Below the pieces are notes generated by a model. It did not search any database and was not told the DNA's origin. It saw nothing but the letters and a program-made list of their open reading frames with translations. Both the position numbers and the translations under genes were made by a program. Source: Caenispirillum bisanense (lineage in GTDB: Bacteria; Pseudomonadota; Alphaproteobacteria; Rhodospirillales; UBA2165). Taken from it: 64,000 nucleotides of DNA. Of the stretch, positions 1 through 9,473 are shown piece by piece; within the stretch, counting starts at the first letter, position 1, and each line of letters starts with the position of its first letter. Where the stretch lies: the NCBI GenBank assembly GCA_945877815.1, contig CAMDWJ010000014.1:1-64000 (forward strand). The letters are read 5' to 3'.

Positions 1-107
1 TTCCACGGAGATTCCAAGCCAAGCCCAAGGGCCAAAACGTCCCCAGCTTCCATCGACCAACCTCCCATGCTGAAACCAACCCAGCATGAAAGGCGCAAAA
101 CCCACTT

Positions 108-590
108 TCAACAGTTCTTCAATTCCATTCCAAACGTCGAGGAGCCAAAATCTTCCAAGAGCTCGTTGGTCTGGCGGATGCGCATGCAAAGCACGCGCAA
201 CAGATCGATGGTGAGCTTGGGGTTGTTTTCCAGGGTCTTGATAAAATCGTCGCGCTGCAGTGCCAGCACCTCGGTCGCCTCATTGGCAATGGCGTCGGTC
301 GAGCGCTCGTGGCCGTCTATCAGCGCGATTTCACCGAACACGTCGCCTGGGTTCATGGTGGCGAAGATGATCTTGTCGCCTTCGTGGCTGGGCGAGGATA
401 TCTGCACCCGGCCGTTGACCACGACCATCATATGGGCGGCCGCGTCGCCGCGCCGGAAAATCGTCTCGTCGGCCCCGAACGCCTTGATTTCGGCGCGTTT
501 GGCCAGCGCCGACAGGTCCTTCTCCGACAAATGCCGAAGCAAGAAATGTTCGGCCAATAATCGTTGTTTTTCGACGTCCGTCAGCGTCAT
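108..590 (-). CDS. Crp/Fnr-like cyclic-nucleotide-binding domain protein, apparently lacking a C-terminal HTH
   Basis: Protein has cNMP-binding beta-roll motifs (FRRGDAAAHMMVVVNGRVQIS, GDVFGEIALIDGHERSTDAIA); the ORF stops soon after the dimerisation helix (RIRQTNELLEDFGSS). Confidence 0.8.
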   Translation of the reverse strand: MTLTDVEKQRLLAEHFLLRHLSEKDLSALAKRAEIKAFGADETIFRRGDAAAHMMVVVNGRVQISSPSHEGDKIIFATMNPGDVFGEIALIDGHERSTDAIANEATEVLALQRDDFIKTLENNPKLTIDLLRVLCMRIRQTNELLEDFGSSTFGMELKNC

Positions 591-691
591 GTGCTGACAC
601 CCTCCGTGGCTTACGAGATGTGCATCCGCCGGGCGTCCCCTCGGTCAACTGCGTGTTTCCGAAGAGGCCAAGTCTAAAAAGAGTAATGCGC

Positions 692-1834
692 CTACTTTTT
701 CTCGAAAATTTCTTTCCAGTCGCGCGGATAACTCTCCTGATACTTCTCCCAATCGGCGATTCCGATCGTCCAGACCTGGCTCGCCGGTGGAAAGGTATAA
801 CTGCCCTGGGCGGGCGACGGGGCGGCGGGATGGGTCCCGTAGGAGCCCTGTTCGCTGACCTTGGAACTGCCCGCCTTGCTGAGCACATAACTCATATAAA
901 GCCGCGCGGCGTTGGGGTGTTTGGCGTTTGCGGTAACGTTCCCGATCTCGCCGAAGGCGGCCAGGCCCTCGGCCGGGAAGATGACCTTCACCGGGGCTTT
1001 GTTTTCGATTTCGCGGATATAGCCGGACGCGCCCGATACGCCGATGCTGGTGCGGCCGCGCACGAGGTCGGAGACGGTGGGTGCGGCGGTGGCATAGATG
1101 CGGGGCTCGTTGACGGCGAGCATTTGCCAGGCGTCCGGCGCAATTTTGAGGCGCAGAAAGGCGTACAGCGTGAGAGCGCTGCCGCCGGCATCCATCGAGG
1201 GCATGCCGATCTTGCCCTTCCATTTCGGATCGAACAGGTCGGTCCAACTCTTTGGATAGTCGACCTCCTTGACGGTCTCGGTATTGACCGCGATCGCCGT
1301 GATCGGCCGCACGACGTAATACCAACGCCCTTGTGCGTCTTTAAGTTCGGCTGGCAGGACATCGAAGGTGGGAACCTTGTAGGCGGCGAGGATGCCCTGA
1401 TCCATCCAGGCCTTGATCAGCGGCAGATCGGTGAGGCCGACATAATCGGCGTCGAGTTTCTTGGCGCCATGTTCCGCGAGCACGCGATCGTACATCTTGG
1501 CGGTCGGCAGGCGGATGTAATCATAGACGATCCCGGTTTCCTTCTTGAACTGATCGAGTGTGATGCTCATCGATTCGGTCGGGATGGTGCCGTAGAGAGT
1601 GAACTGTCCTTCTTTCTTGGCCGCCGCAAACAACGCGGCATCGGCGATTTTTTCGCCGTCAACGATGAAATCCTGGGCTTGGCCTGGTCGCGTCGCGGCG
1701 AGGGTGGCTATCGCCGAGACGACAAGCGCGACGGCGGCGGAACGTAATAGGGGGGCCTTGCTCACCGCGGTCCTTACTTTCGATTGAAGATCGTCTTCCA
1801 TTCGTCGACCCAGGTTTCGTGAATCTTGTCCCAT
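692..1834 (-). CDS. ABC transporter extracellular solute-binding protein, array copy 1 (start uncertain, may be an internal start near 1763-1801)
   Basis: Signal peptide and the shared motifs of the array: QxxxVDGEKIADAALFAAAKKEGQFTLYGT, KMYDRVLAE, YPKSWTDLFDPKWKGKIGMPSMDAGGSALTLYAFLR, AKHPNAARLYMSYVLSKAGS, GSYGTHP. Confidence 0.9.
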   Translation of the reverse strand: MGQDSRNLGRRMEDDLQSKVRTAVSKAPLLRSAAVALVVSAIATLAATRPGQAQDFIVDGEKIADAALFAAAKKEGQFTLYGTIPTESMSITLDQFKKETGIVYDYIRLPTAKMYDRVLAEHGAKKLDADYVGLTDLPLIKAWMDQGILAAYKVPTFDVLPAELKDAQGRWYYVVRPITAIAVNTETVKEVDYPKSWTDLFDPKWKGKIGMPSMDAGGSALTLYAFLRLKIAPDAWQMLAVNEPRIYATAAPTVSDLVRGRTSIGVSGASGYIREIENKAPVKVIFPAEGLAAFGEIGNVTANAKHPNAARLYMSYVLSKAGSSKVSEQGSYGTHPAAPSPAQGSYTFPPASQVWTIGIADWEKYQESYPRDWKEIFEKK

Positions 1835-2838
1835 TGCTCCGCCTCGATATTCCAGACTTTCTCCTGCGGCGGAAATTTGTAGCCCGATGCCTCGGGCGGG
1901 GGTGCCTCGGGATGCACGCCGTAGGATCCCGAATGTGCTATGAAGGTGCTACCGCGCTTGCTGGTCAGGTAGTTAACATACACGCGCGCGGCGTTGGGAT
2001 GTTTCGCCGTCGCCGTCAGGTTCCCCATTGCGCCAAAGGCTGCCATACCTTCGGCGGGCAGGATGATCTTGATTGGCGCGCCGTTCTCTATCTGATCGGA
2101 GAGTGTTGAGGCCGTCGCATAGGCTGCGGCGATGCGCCCGCGCACCAGATCGTTGATGACGGGCGCGATCGTCGCATAAGTGCGCGGCTCGTTGGCTGCG
2201 ATCTTTTCCCACGATTTCGGATCGACTTGCAGGCGCAGGAAGGCGAACAGCGTGAGTGCGCTGCCGCCCGCTTCGATCGACTGCATGCCAAACTTGCCTT
2301 TCCATTTGGGCTCGAATGTTTCGGCCCAGCTTTTCGGATAGTCTGCTTCCTTAACCATCTCGGTATTGACCGCGATGGTCTGGATGGCCCGCACCGTCGA
2401 GTACCAATGGCCGTCCTTGTCCTTCAGCGCGGGCGCGATCTTGTCATGCCACGGCACCTTGTGGGCGCCCAGAATGCCGCGCGACATCCATTCCTTGATC
2501 AGGGTGTGATCGGTGAGATCGGCGTAGTCGGCATCCAGCTTGCCGGCGGCGAATTCGGCGACCACGCGATCATAGAGTTTCGAAGTCGGGACGCGGACAT
2601 ATTCGACGGTGAGGCCGGTTTCCTTGCGGAACCCGTCCAACAGTTCGGCCATGCTCTCGCTTTGAATGACACCATAGGCATAAAGGCCGCCTTCGGCGCG
2701 CGCCGCCGCCATTAGCTTCACGTCGGCGATTTCTTCGCCGCCAACGACGACAGCCTGGGCGTGCGCTACGTGCTGCAACAGGATCGTAAAAGCGAGAGTA
2801 ATGGAGGCAGAACGCAGGACGGTATTGATCCGCTTCAT
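1774..2838 (-). CDS. ABC transporter extracellular solute-binding protein, array copy 2
   Basis: 354 aa, signal peptide, same motif set (GEEIADVKLMAAARAEGGLYAYG, DPKSWEKIAANEPRTYATIAPVINDLVRGR, GSYGVHP). Confidence 0.92.
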   Translation of the reverse strand: MKRINTVLRSASITLAFTILLQHVAHAQAVVVGGEEIADVKLMAAARAEGGLYAYGVIQSESMAELLDGFRKETGLTVEYVRVPTSKLYDRVVAEFAAGKLDADYADLTDHTLIKEWMSRGILGAHKVPWHDKIAPALKDKDGHWYSTVRAIQTIAVNTEMVKEADYPKSWAETFEPKWKGKFGMQSIEAGGSALTLFAFLRLQVDPKSWEKIAANEPRTYATIAPVINDLVRGRIAAAYATASTLSDQIENGAPIKIILPAEGMAAFGAMGNLTATAKHPNAARVYVNYLTSKRGSTFIAHSGSYGVHPEAPPPEASGYKFPPQEKVWNIEAEQWDKIHETWVDEWKTIFNRK

Positions 2839-2844
2839 TTCATC

Positions 2845-3909
2845 TCACTTTCGGTTGAACAGTACACGCCATTCCTCGGGCCAGGTTTCGTGAATTTGAT
2901 CCCACTGTTCCGGCGGTACGACCCAGACCTGATTTTGGGGTGGGAATTTGTAGCCCGCCGCTTCCGGAGCAGGCGAGTCGGGGTGCGTGCCGTAAGAGCC
3001 GCTGAGCGACATCAGGGTGCTGCCGCGTTTGCTGGTCATATAGTTGACGAAAATCTTGGCCGAATTCGGATGCTTGGCGGTCGATGTGACGTTGCCGAAC
3101 GCGCCGAAGGCGGCGATCCCTTCGGCGGGCAGGATGATCTTGAGCGGTGCTTTGTTCTCGATCTGCCCGGAAAAGGATGCCGCCCCGCCATAGGCCATGG
3201 CGACGCGTCCGCGCACCAGATCGTTCACGGCGGGCGCCATCGTTGCGTATGTGCGCGGATCGTTGGCCGCGATCTTCTCCCATGCTTTCGGGTCTACCTT
3301 GGTGCGTAGGAAGGCGAAAAGCGTGAGCGCACTTCCGCCCGCATCGATCGATTGCATGCCGATTTTGCCTTTCCACTTCGGATCGAAGGTGTCGGCCCAG
3401 CTCTTCGGATAGTCGGCTTCTTTCACCAGTTCGGTGTTCACCGCGATCGTCTGGATAGGTCGCACGATGTAATACCAATATCCGTCCTTGTCGCGCAGTT
3501 CGGGGGAGATCCTGTCATGCCACGGAACCTTGTGGGCCGCGAGGATGCCGCGGTTGACCCAATCTTGGATCAGCGTGAGATCGGTGAGGTCGACATAGTC
3601 CGCGTCGAGTTTTCCGGCTGAAAATTCGGCGATAACGCGGTCGTACAGTTTCGAGGTCGGTACTCGGACATAGTCGATCGCAAGGCCGGTATCCCTTTTG
3701 AACCCGTCGAGCGCGTCGCTCATGCTTTCGGTTGAGTAGGTGCCGTAGACGTTGAGCTCGCCTTCGGCCTTGGCGGCGGCGTACAGCTTGGCGTCGGCGA
3801 TTTCCTCGCCGTCGACAACGAGGGCTTGGGAACAAGCGGAGCTATAAGCGCCGGTGCCGAGAATGATGCCGGACATCGCGGCGATCGTTGCGAGGATCAT
3901 GCGGAACAT
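2845..3909 (-). CDS. ABC transporter extracellular solute-binding protein, array copy 3
   Basis: 354 aa, same motif set (GEEIADAKLYAAAKAEGELNVYGTYSTESM, GSYGTHPDSPAP). Confidence 0.92.
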   Translation of the reverse strand: MFRMILATIAAMSGIILGTGAYSSACSQALVVDGEEIADAKLYAAAKAEGELNVYGTYSTESMSDALDGFKRDTGLAIDYVRVPTSKLYDRVIAEFSAGKLDADYVDLTDLTLIQDWVNRGILAAHKVPWHDRISPELRDKDGYWYYIVRPIQTIAVNTELVKEADYPKSWADTFDPKWKGKIGMQSIDAGGSALTLFAFLRTKVDPKAWEKIAANDPRTYATMAPAVNDLVRGRVAMAYGGAASFSGQIENKAPLKIILPAEGIAAFGAFGNVTSTAKHPNSAKIFVNYMTSKRGSTLMSLSGSYGTHPDSPAPEAAGYKFPPQNQVWVVPPEQWDQIHETWPEEWRVLFNRK

Positions 3910-3958
3910 TTAGGCCTCCCGTGCGATGGGTGACATCGCGCTCTTTATCTTGTTCGAT

Positions 3959-5023
3959 CTACTTTCGATTGAAGATCGTCTTCCATTCGTCGAACCAGGA
4001 TTCGTGGATCGTGTCCCACTGCTCGGCGGTGACGATCCAGACCTTGTCCTGCGGCGGCAGCGGCGAGCCGGCGACGATCGGTACCGGCGAGTCCGGATGT
4101 GTGCCGTACGATCCCGTCTTCGAGATCAGGGTGCTTCCTTTTTTACTGGTCAAATAATTCACGTAAAGTTTTGCCGCGTTGGGGTGCTTCGCCGTTGTGG
4201 TCACATTGCCCATGCCGCCGAACGCCGCGACGCCCTCGGTTGGAACGATGATCTTGAGCGGTGCGCCGTTCTCCATTTGCTCAGTGAAGGAGGAAGCTCC
4301 GCCATAAGCCAACGCCGTGCGGCCGCGTACCAGATCGTTAATCGTAGGCGCGCTGCTGGTATAGGTGCGCGGATTGAGGGCTGCGACCTTTTTCCAGGCG
4401 TCGGGATCGACTTCGAGACGTAGGAAGGCGAAGAGTGTGCGTGCCGCACCGCCGCCATCGATGGAGGGCATGCCGGTCTTGTCCTTCCATTTGGGATCGA
4501 AGGTATCCTTCCAGCTTATCGGATAATCGGCTTCCTTGATGATCTCGGTGTTCACCGCGAACAACTGCACGGGGCGGTAAACGTAGACCCAGCGGCCATC
4601 CTTATCGCGCAGCTTCGGCGAAATGCGGTCGTGCCATGGCACCTTATGCACGCCCAGAATATCGCGCGACATCCATTCCTTGATGAGCGCGTAGTCCGTC
4701 AGGTCGATATAATCGACATCGAGCTTGCCCGCTGAAAATTCGGCGACGACCCGTTCGTAGAGGCGTGAGGAGCCGACGCGGATGTAGTCGATCTTGAGGC
4801 CGGTATCTTTGCGGAACTCATCTAATGTTTCGGCGATGGTTTCCGACGCATATGTTCCATAGACGCTGAGTTCCTTTTCCGCGCGCGCCGCAGCAAAGAG
4901 TTTCGCGTCTGCAATTTCCTCACCCTCAACCACGAGGGCTTGGGAAAAGGCGGGGCTATAAGCGCCGACGCCAAGAACGAAACAGGATGCAACGGCACCC
5001 GCTGCGAGGATCGTGCGAAGCAT
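3959..5023 (-). CDS. ABC transporter extracellular solute-binding protein, array copy 4
   Basis: 354 aa, same motif set (GEEIADAKLFAAARAEKELSVYGTYASETIAETLDEFRKDTGLKIDYIRV). Confidence 0.92.
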   Translation of the reverse strand: MLRTILAAGAVASCFVLGVGAYSPAFSQALVVEGEEIADAKLFAAARAEKELSVYGTYASETIAETLDEFRKDTGLKIDYIRVGSSRLYERVVAEFSAGKLDVDYIDLTDYALIKEWMSRDILGVHKVPWHDRISPKLRDKDGRWVYVYRPVQLFAVNTEIIKEADYPISWKDTFDPKWKDKTGMPSIDGGGAARTLFAFLRLEVDPDAWKKVAALNPRTYTSSAPTINDLVRGRTALAYGGASSFTEQMENGAPLKIIVPTEGVAAFGGMGNVTTTAKHPNAAKLYVNYLTSKKGSTLISKTGSYGTHPDSPVPIVAGSPLPPQDKVWIVTAEQWDTIHESWFDEWKTIFNRK

Positions 5024-5073
5024 ATGGGCCTCCCATGTGATCGGGCGGTACGCCGCCCGTTATTTCGTTCAAA

Positions 5074-6138
5074 TTATTTGCGGTTGAAGATGACCTTCCA
5101 TTCTTCGAACCATGTCTCGTGAATCTTGTCCCACTGCTCGGCGTCGATGTTCCAGACCTTATCGTGCGGCGGCAATTGCACGCCTGCGATGACCGGCGCC
5201 GGCGAATCCGGATGAGTGCCGTAGGAACCGCTTTTGGCGATCAATGTGCTGCCCTTCTTGCTGGTCATGTAGTTGACATAGACCTTCGCAGCGTTCGGAT
5301 GCTTCGCCGTACTGGTCACATTACCCATGCCGCCGAAAGCCGCGACACCTTCGGTGGGCAGGATGACTTTGAGAGGGGCGCCGTTCTCGATCTGCTCTGT
5401 GAAGGACGATGCACCGCCATAGGCCGCGCTGGTGCGTCCGCGCACCAGATCATTCACGTTGGGAGCACTGCTGGGATAGGTGCGGGGATTGAGTGCCGCG
5501 ATCTTTTTCCAAGAGTCGGGATCGACCTCCATTCGCAGGAAGGAAAAAAGAGTGAGGGCCGCGCCGCCGCCTTCGATGTTTGGCATGCCCATCTTGCCTT
5601 GCCACTTGGGATCGAAGGTATCCTTCCAGCTTTTCGGATAATCGGCTTCCTTCACCAGTTCGGTATTCACCGCGATGGTCTGTACGGGTCGATAGACGAA
5701 AACCCAATAACCGTCGTCGTTGCGCAGAGCATGCGGAAGCCTTTCGTGCCAGGGCGTCTTGTGCTTGGCCAGGATGCCACGCGACATCCATTCCTTGATC
5801 AGTGTGTGATCGGTCAGGTCGGCATAATCGACCTCCAGCTTGCCGGCCGAAAATTCGGCGAGCACGCGATCGTAAAGCCGCGACGTCGGAACGCGGATAT
5901 ATTCGATCTTGAGCCCCGTATCCTTGCGGAATCCATCGAGTGCATCGCTCAGATTGTCGCTGGGATAGGTTCCGTAGACATTCAGTTCTTTTTCCGCCCG
6001 TGCCGCCGCCATCAGCTTGGCATCTGCGATTTCCTCGCCATCGATGACGAGAGCCTGGGCGCGGACCTCGGAGAAGACGGCGGCGCTCAACATCAGGCCG
6101 ACCGCTACAAGAATTGCCGTTTGTGTGATGCGAGACAT
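5074..6138 (-). CDS. ABC transporter extracellular solute-binding protein, array copy 5
   Basis: Same motif set; start chosen at MSRITQTAILVAVGLML (signal peptide); the ORF is open to 6192. Confidence 0.92.
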   Translation of the reverse strand: MSRITQTAILVAVGLMLSAAVFSEVRAQALVIDGEEIADAKLMAAARAEKELNVYGTYPSDNLSDALDGFRKDTGLKIEYIRVPTSRLYDRVLAEFSAGKLEVDYADLTDHTLIKEWMSRGILAKHKTPWHERLPHALRNDDGYWVFVYRPVQTIAVNTELVKEADYPKSWKDTFDPKWQGKMGMPNIEGGGAALTLFSFLRMEVDPDSWKKIAALNPRTYPSSAPNVNDLVRGRTSAAYGGASSFTEQIENGAPLKVILPTEGVAAFGGMGNVTSTAKHPNAAKVYVNYMTSKKGSTLIAKSGSYGTHPDSPAPVIAGVQLPPHDKVWNIDAEQWDKIHETWFEEWKVIFNRK

Positions 6139-6164
6139 CGCTCGTCCTCCCAATATGTTCGTGA

Positions 6165-7223
6165 TTATTTCTTGAGAACCACGTCTTTCCATTCCTGCTG
6201 CCAGGGCTGCGAGATCTTGTCCCAGAGATCGGCCTGGATGGTCCAGACCTTGTCCTGCGGCGGGAAGGTGATGCCGGGAGCCGACGGCGGAGCGGCATCG
6301 GGATGCGTCCCGTAGGCGCCCGAGGTCGACATCAACGACGAGCCGTGTTTGCTGGTCACGTAGTTGATCCAGACCTTGCCCGCGTTCGGATGCTTGGCGG
6401 TCGAGGTGACATTGCCGAATGCGCCGAAGCTGGCGATGCCTTCGGCCGGAAAGATCGCCTTGAGCGGAGCGCCGTCCTTCGTTTGCGCGACGATGGAATT
6501 GGCATCGACGTAAGCGAGCGGCGTGCGACCGCGCACGAGATCGCTGATAACCGGTGCGATGGTCGCCTGGAAGCGCGGCTCATTCTGCGCGAGCAAATTC
6601 CATGCGTTGTCGGCGACCTTGATGCGAAGGAACGAATGAAGCGTGACGGCGCTGCCACCGGCGTCGATCGACTGCATGCCGACCTTGCCCTTCCACTTGG
6701 GTTCAAGCGTCTCCTTCCAGGTCTTCGGGTAATCTTTTTCCGAGACTTCGGCGGTATTGACGCCGATCACATAAATCGGGCGCACGATGTAATACCAGCG
6801 GCCATCGGGATGCTTGAGATTGTCCGCAATCTTGTCGTGCCAAGGAACCTTGTGGGCTGCCAGCACGCCGCGCGAGACCCATTCCTTGATGAGCGTCAGA
6901 TCGGTGAGATCGGCGTAATCGGCCTCAAGCTTGTTGGATGCGAATTCGGCGAGCACGCGGTCGTACATGCGCGACGAGGGGATGCGGACATATTCGAGCG
7001 CGATGCCCGTATCCTTCTTGAACCCGTCGAGCACCGGCTGGATGGCCTCGGTCGGATAGGCGCCGTAGACATCGACGCGGCCCTCTTTTTTTGCGGCAGC
7101 AAACAGTGTGGCATCCGCGATTTCTTCTCCGTTGACTACGAGGGCTTGGGCGCGTGCCTCGCCATAGGCGAGAGCGGAAACGGCGAGGCTCAGCGCCAGA
7201 CCGGTTAAAATATTTTTCGTCAT
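6165..7223 (-). CDS. ABC transporter extracellular solute-binding protein, array copy 6
   Basis: Same motif set; start chosen at MTKNILTGLALSLAVSALAYGEARAQ; the ORF is open to 7235. Confidence 0.92.
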   Translation of the reverse strand: MTKNILTGLALSLAVSALAYGEARAQALVVNGEEIADATLFAAAKKEGRVDVYGAYPTEAIQPVLDGFKKDTGIALEYVRIPSSRMYDRVLAEFASNKLEADYADLTDLTLIKEWVSRGVLAAHKVPWHDKIADNLKHPDGRWYYIVRPIYVIGVNTAEVSEKDYPKTWKETLEPKWKGKVGMQSIDAGGSAVTLHSFLRIKVADNAWNLLAQNEPRFQATIAPVISDLVRGRTPLAYVDANSIVAQTKDGAPLKAIFPAEGIASFGAFGNVTSTAKHPNAGKVWINYVTSKHGSSLMSTSGAYGTHPDAAPPSAPGITFPPQDKVWTIQADLWDKISQPWQQEWKDVVLKK

Positions 7224-7299
7224 GAATGCTCCCATTGGTTCGGCGCATTAATCGCCGGCTGCAATTACCTTCGACTCTAACATCTCAATCGAAATCGGA

Positions 7300-8355
7300 C
7301 TACTTCTGCTGGAATACCTGTTTCCACTCAGTGGGCCAGGATTCGTGATATTTCTCCCATTCGTCGGGCTTGATGGTCCAAACCTGCGCGGGCGGCGGAT
7401 AGGATTGTCCGCGAAACGACGGGGGCGCTGCCTCGCTGTGGGTTCCGTATGAGCCAGTTGCGGCCACCAATTGGCTTCCATGTTTGCTGGTCACGTAATT
7501 CATCCAAACCTTGGCCGCGTTCGGATGCTTCGCCTTGCTGGTGACGTTTCCGATGGACCCGAACGAGGCGAGTCCTTCGCTCGGAAAGATCATTTTGAGC
7601 GGCGCACCATTTTCAATTTGGCCTGTAATGGCCGATGCGCCGCAGTAACATATGGAAATGCGGCCGCGCACGAGATCGTTCGCGATGGGTGCCGCCGACG
7701 CATAAAGACGCGGCTCGTTCGCCGCGATCTTGGCCCACGCATCCTCGCCGATCTTCAGACGCTGAAACGAATAAAGCGTCAGCGCGCTGCCACCGGCATC
7801 GATGCTGACCGTTCCGATCTTGCCCTTCCATTTCGGATCGAATGTGTCGCGCCAACTTTTCGGATAGTCCTTCTCGGCGACCTCGGCGGTATTCACGCCG
7901 AGCACATAGGTCGGGCGGACGAGATAATACCAATAGCCGTCGGGATCGCGCAGTTCGTCGGGCAGCTTGGCGAAGGACGGCACTTTGTGCTCGACGAAGA
8001 TGCCGCGCTCTTTCCATATCTTCGCGAGGGAGAGATCGGTCAGGTCGGCGTAATCGGCGTCCATCTTATCGGCTTCGAATTCGCGGCTCAGCCGTTCGAA
8101 CATTTGGAAGCCCGGCAGGCGGACGTAATCGAGATCGAGCTTCGTGTCTTTCTTGAAGGCTTCGAGAACCGGTCCGATGGTTTCGCTGGGATAGGTGCCA
8201 TACAAATTAACGCGCCCTTCGGACTTGGCGGCGCCCATCAGTTTGGCGTCGGCGATTTCCTCGCCGCTGATGATAAGCGCCTGGGCCTGTGCGGGTATGT
8301 CTGCGAACAGTAGTGCAATCGCCGTTGCGCCGGCCATTGTGCATCTAAGCAGCAT
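7300..8355 (-). CDS. ABC transporter extracellular solute-binding protein, array copy 7
   Basis: 351 aa, same motif set (GEEIADAKLMGAAKSEGRVNLYGTYPSETIGPVLEAFKKDT). Confidence 0.92.
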   Translation of the reverse strand: MLLRCTMAGATAIALLFADIPAQAQALIISGEEIADAKLMGAAKSEGRVNLYGTYPSETIGPVLEAFKKDTKLDLDYVRLPGFQMFERLSREFEADKMDADYADLTDLSLAKIWKERGIFVEHKVPSFAKLPDELRDPDGYWYYLVRPTYVLGVNTAEVAEKDYPKSWRDTFDPKWKGKIGTVSIDAGGSALTLYSFQRLKIGEDAWAKIAANEPRLYASAAPIANDLVRGRISICYCGASAITGQIENGAPLKMIFPSEGLASFGSIGNVTSKAKHPNAAKVWMNYVTSKHGSQLVAATGSYGTHSEAAPPSFRGQSYPPPAQVWTIKPDEWEKYHESWPTEWKQVFQQK

Positions 8356-8385
8356 GGCGTTCCTCCCATTTATGACGGCGTTCGG

Positions 8386-9444
8386 TTATTTTTTTTCGAA
8401 AGCCGCGCGCCACTCCTGCGGATAATTGTCGACGATCTTGGACCAGGTATCGATATCGAGCGTGTAGACCTTATCTTGCGGCGGGAAGGTGTAGCCCGCG
8501 CCTTGCGGTGCCGGTGCATCCATGTGCGTGCCGTAGGATCCGGTCTTCGACATCAAGGTGCTGCCGTATTTGCTGGTGACATAGTTGACCCATACCTTGG
8601 CGGCGTTGGGGTGTTTTGCAGTTGCGGACACGTTGCCCATCGCGCCGAACGCTACTAGCCCCTCTTCGGGGATGATGATCTTGATGGGCGCCTTTTGCTC
8701 CTCGATCATCTGCAACATGCTGGATGCGCCGACCGTTGCGATTGAGGTGCGGCCGCGCTGCAGATCGTTTTGTACTGGAATCGCAGTTGCCTGGATGCGC
8801 GGTTCATTCGCGGCTAACTGCTTCCACGAGTCGGGACCGATCTTATTGCGCCAGAAGGCGTACAGCGCCAACGCGCTGCCCCCGGCGTCGAGATGAGGCA
8901 TGCCGATCAGGCCTTTGTATTTCGGGTTCAGCAAATCCCGCCAGGCTTTGGGATAATCGGCTTCCTTGAGAATTTCAGTATTTACGGCGATGACCTGAAT
9001 CGGTCGAACGATGTAATACCACCGTCCTCGCTCGTCGCGCAGGTTAGGGGCGATCTTGTCGAAGGCCGGCACCTTATGTTCGGCCAACACGCCGCGCTCC
9101 ATCCATCCTTTGATGAGTTGCAGATCGGTGAGATCCACGTAATCGGCTTCGAGCCGTCCGGCGGCGAATTCGGCGAGTACGCGATCGTACATGCGCGATG
9201 TTGGCAGGCGGACGTAGTCGAGCGCCAAGCCGGTATCCTTTTTGAACTGACCGAGTACGGACTGCAGCGACTCGCTGGGATAGGTGCCGTAGATGTCGAT
9301 GCGCCCTTCGGCTTTCGCGGCGGCCATCAATTTGGCGTCGGCGATTTCCTCGCCGTCCTTCACCAGGGCTTGCGCCTGGGCGCGAGGGGCCAAGGCGCAG
9401 AAGGCCAGTGCCGCGGCCGATACGGCAATTGCGAGACGGTTCAT
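8386..9444 (-). CDS. ABC transporter extracellular solute-binding protein, array copy 8 (closest to permease)
   Basis: Same motif set; start chosen at MNRLAIAVSAAALAFCALAPRAQAQ (signal peptide); the ORF is open to 9567, overlapping the permease. Confidence 0.92.
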   Translation of the reverse strand: MNRLAIAVSAAALAFCALAPRAQAQALVKDGEEIADAKLMAAAKAEGRIDIYGTYPSESLQSVLGQFKKDTGLALDYVRLPTSRMYDRVLAEFAAGRLEADYVDLTDLQLIKGWMERGVLAEHKVPAFDKIAPNLRDERGRWYYIVRPIQVIAVNTEILKEADYPKAWRDLLNPKYKGLIGMPHLDAGGSALALYAFWRNKIGPDSWKQLAANEPRIQATAIPVQNDLQRGRTSIATVGASSMLQMIEEQKAPIKIIIPEEGLVAFGAMGNVSATAKHPNAAKVWVNYVTSKYGSTLMSKTGSYGTHMDAPAPQGAGYTFPPQDKVYTLDIDTWSKIVDNYPQEWRAAFEKK

Positions 9445-9473
9445 CACTCTTCTCCCTGTTGCGGTGAAGCCGC

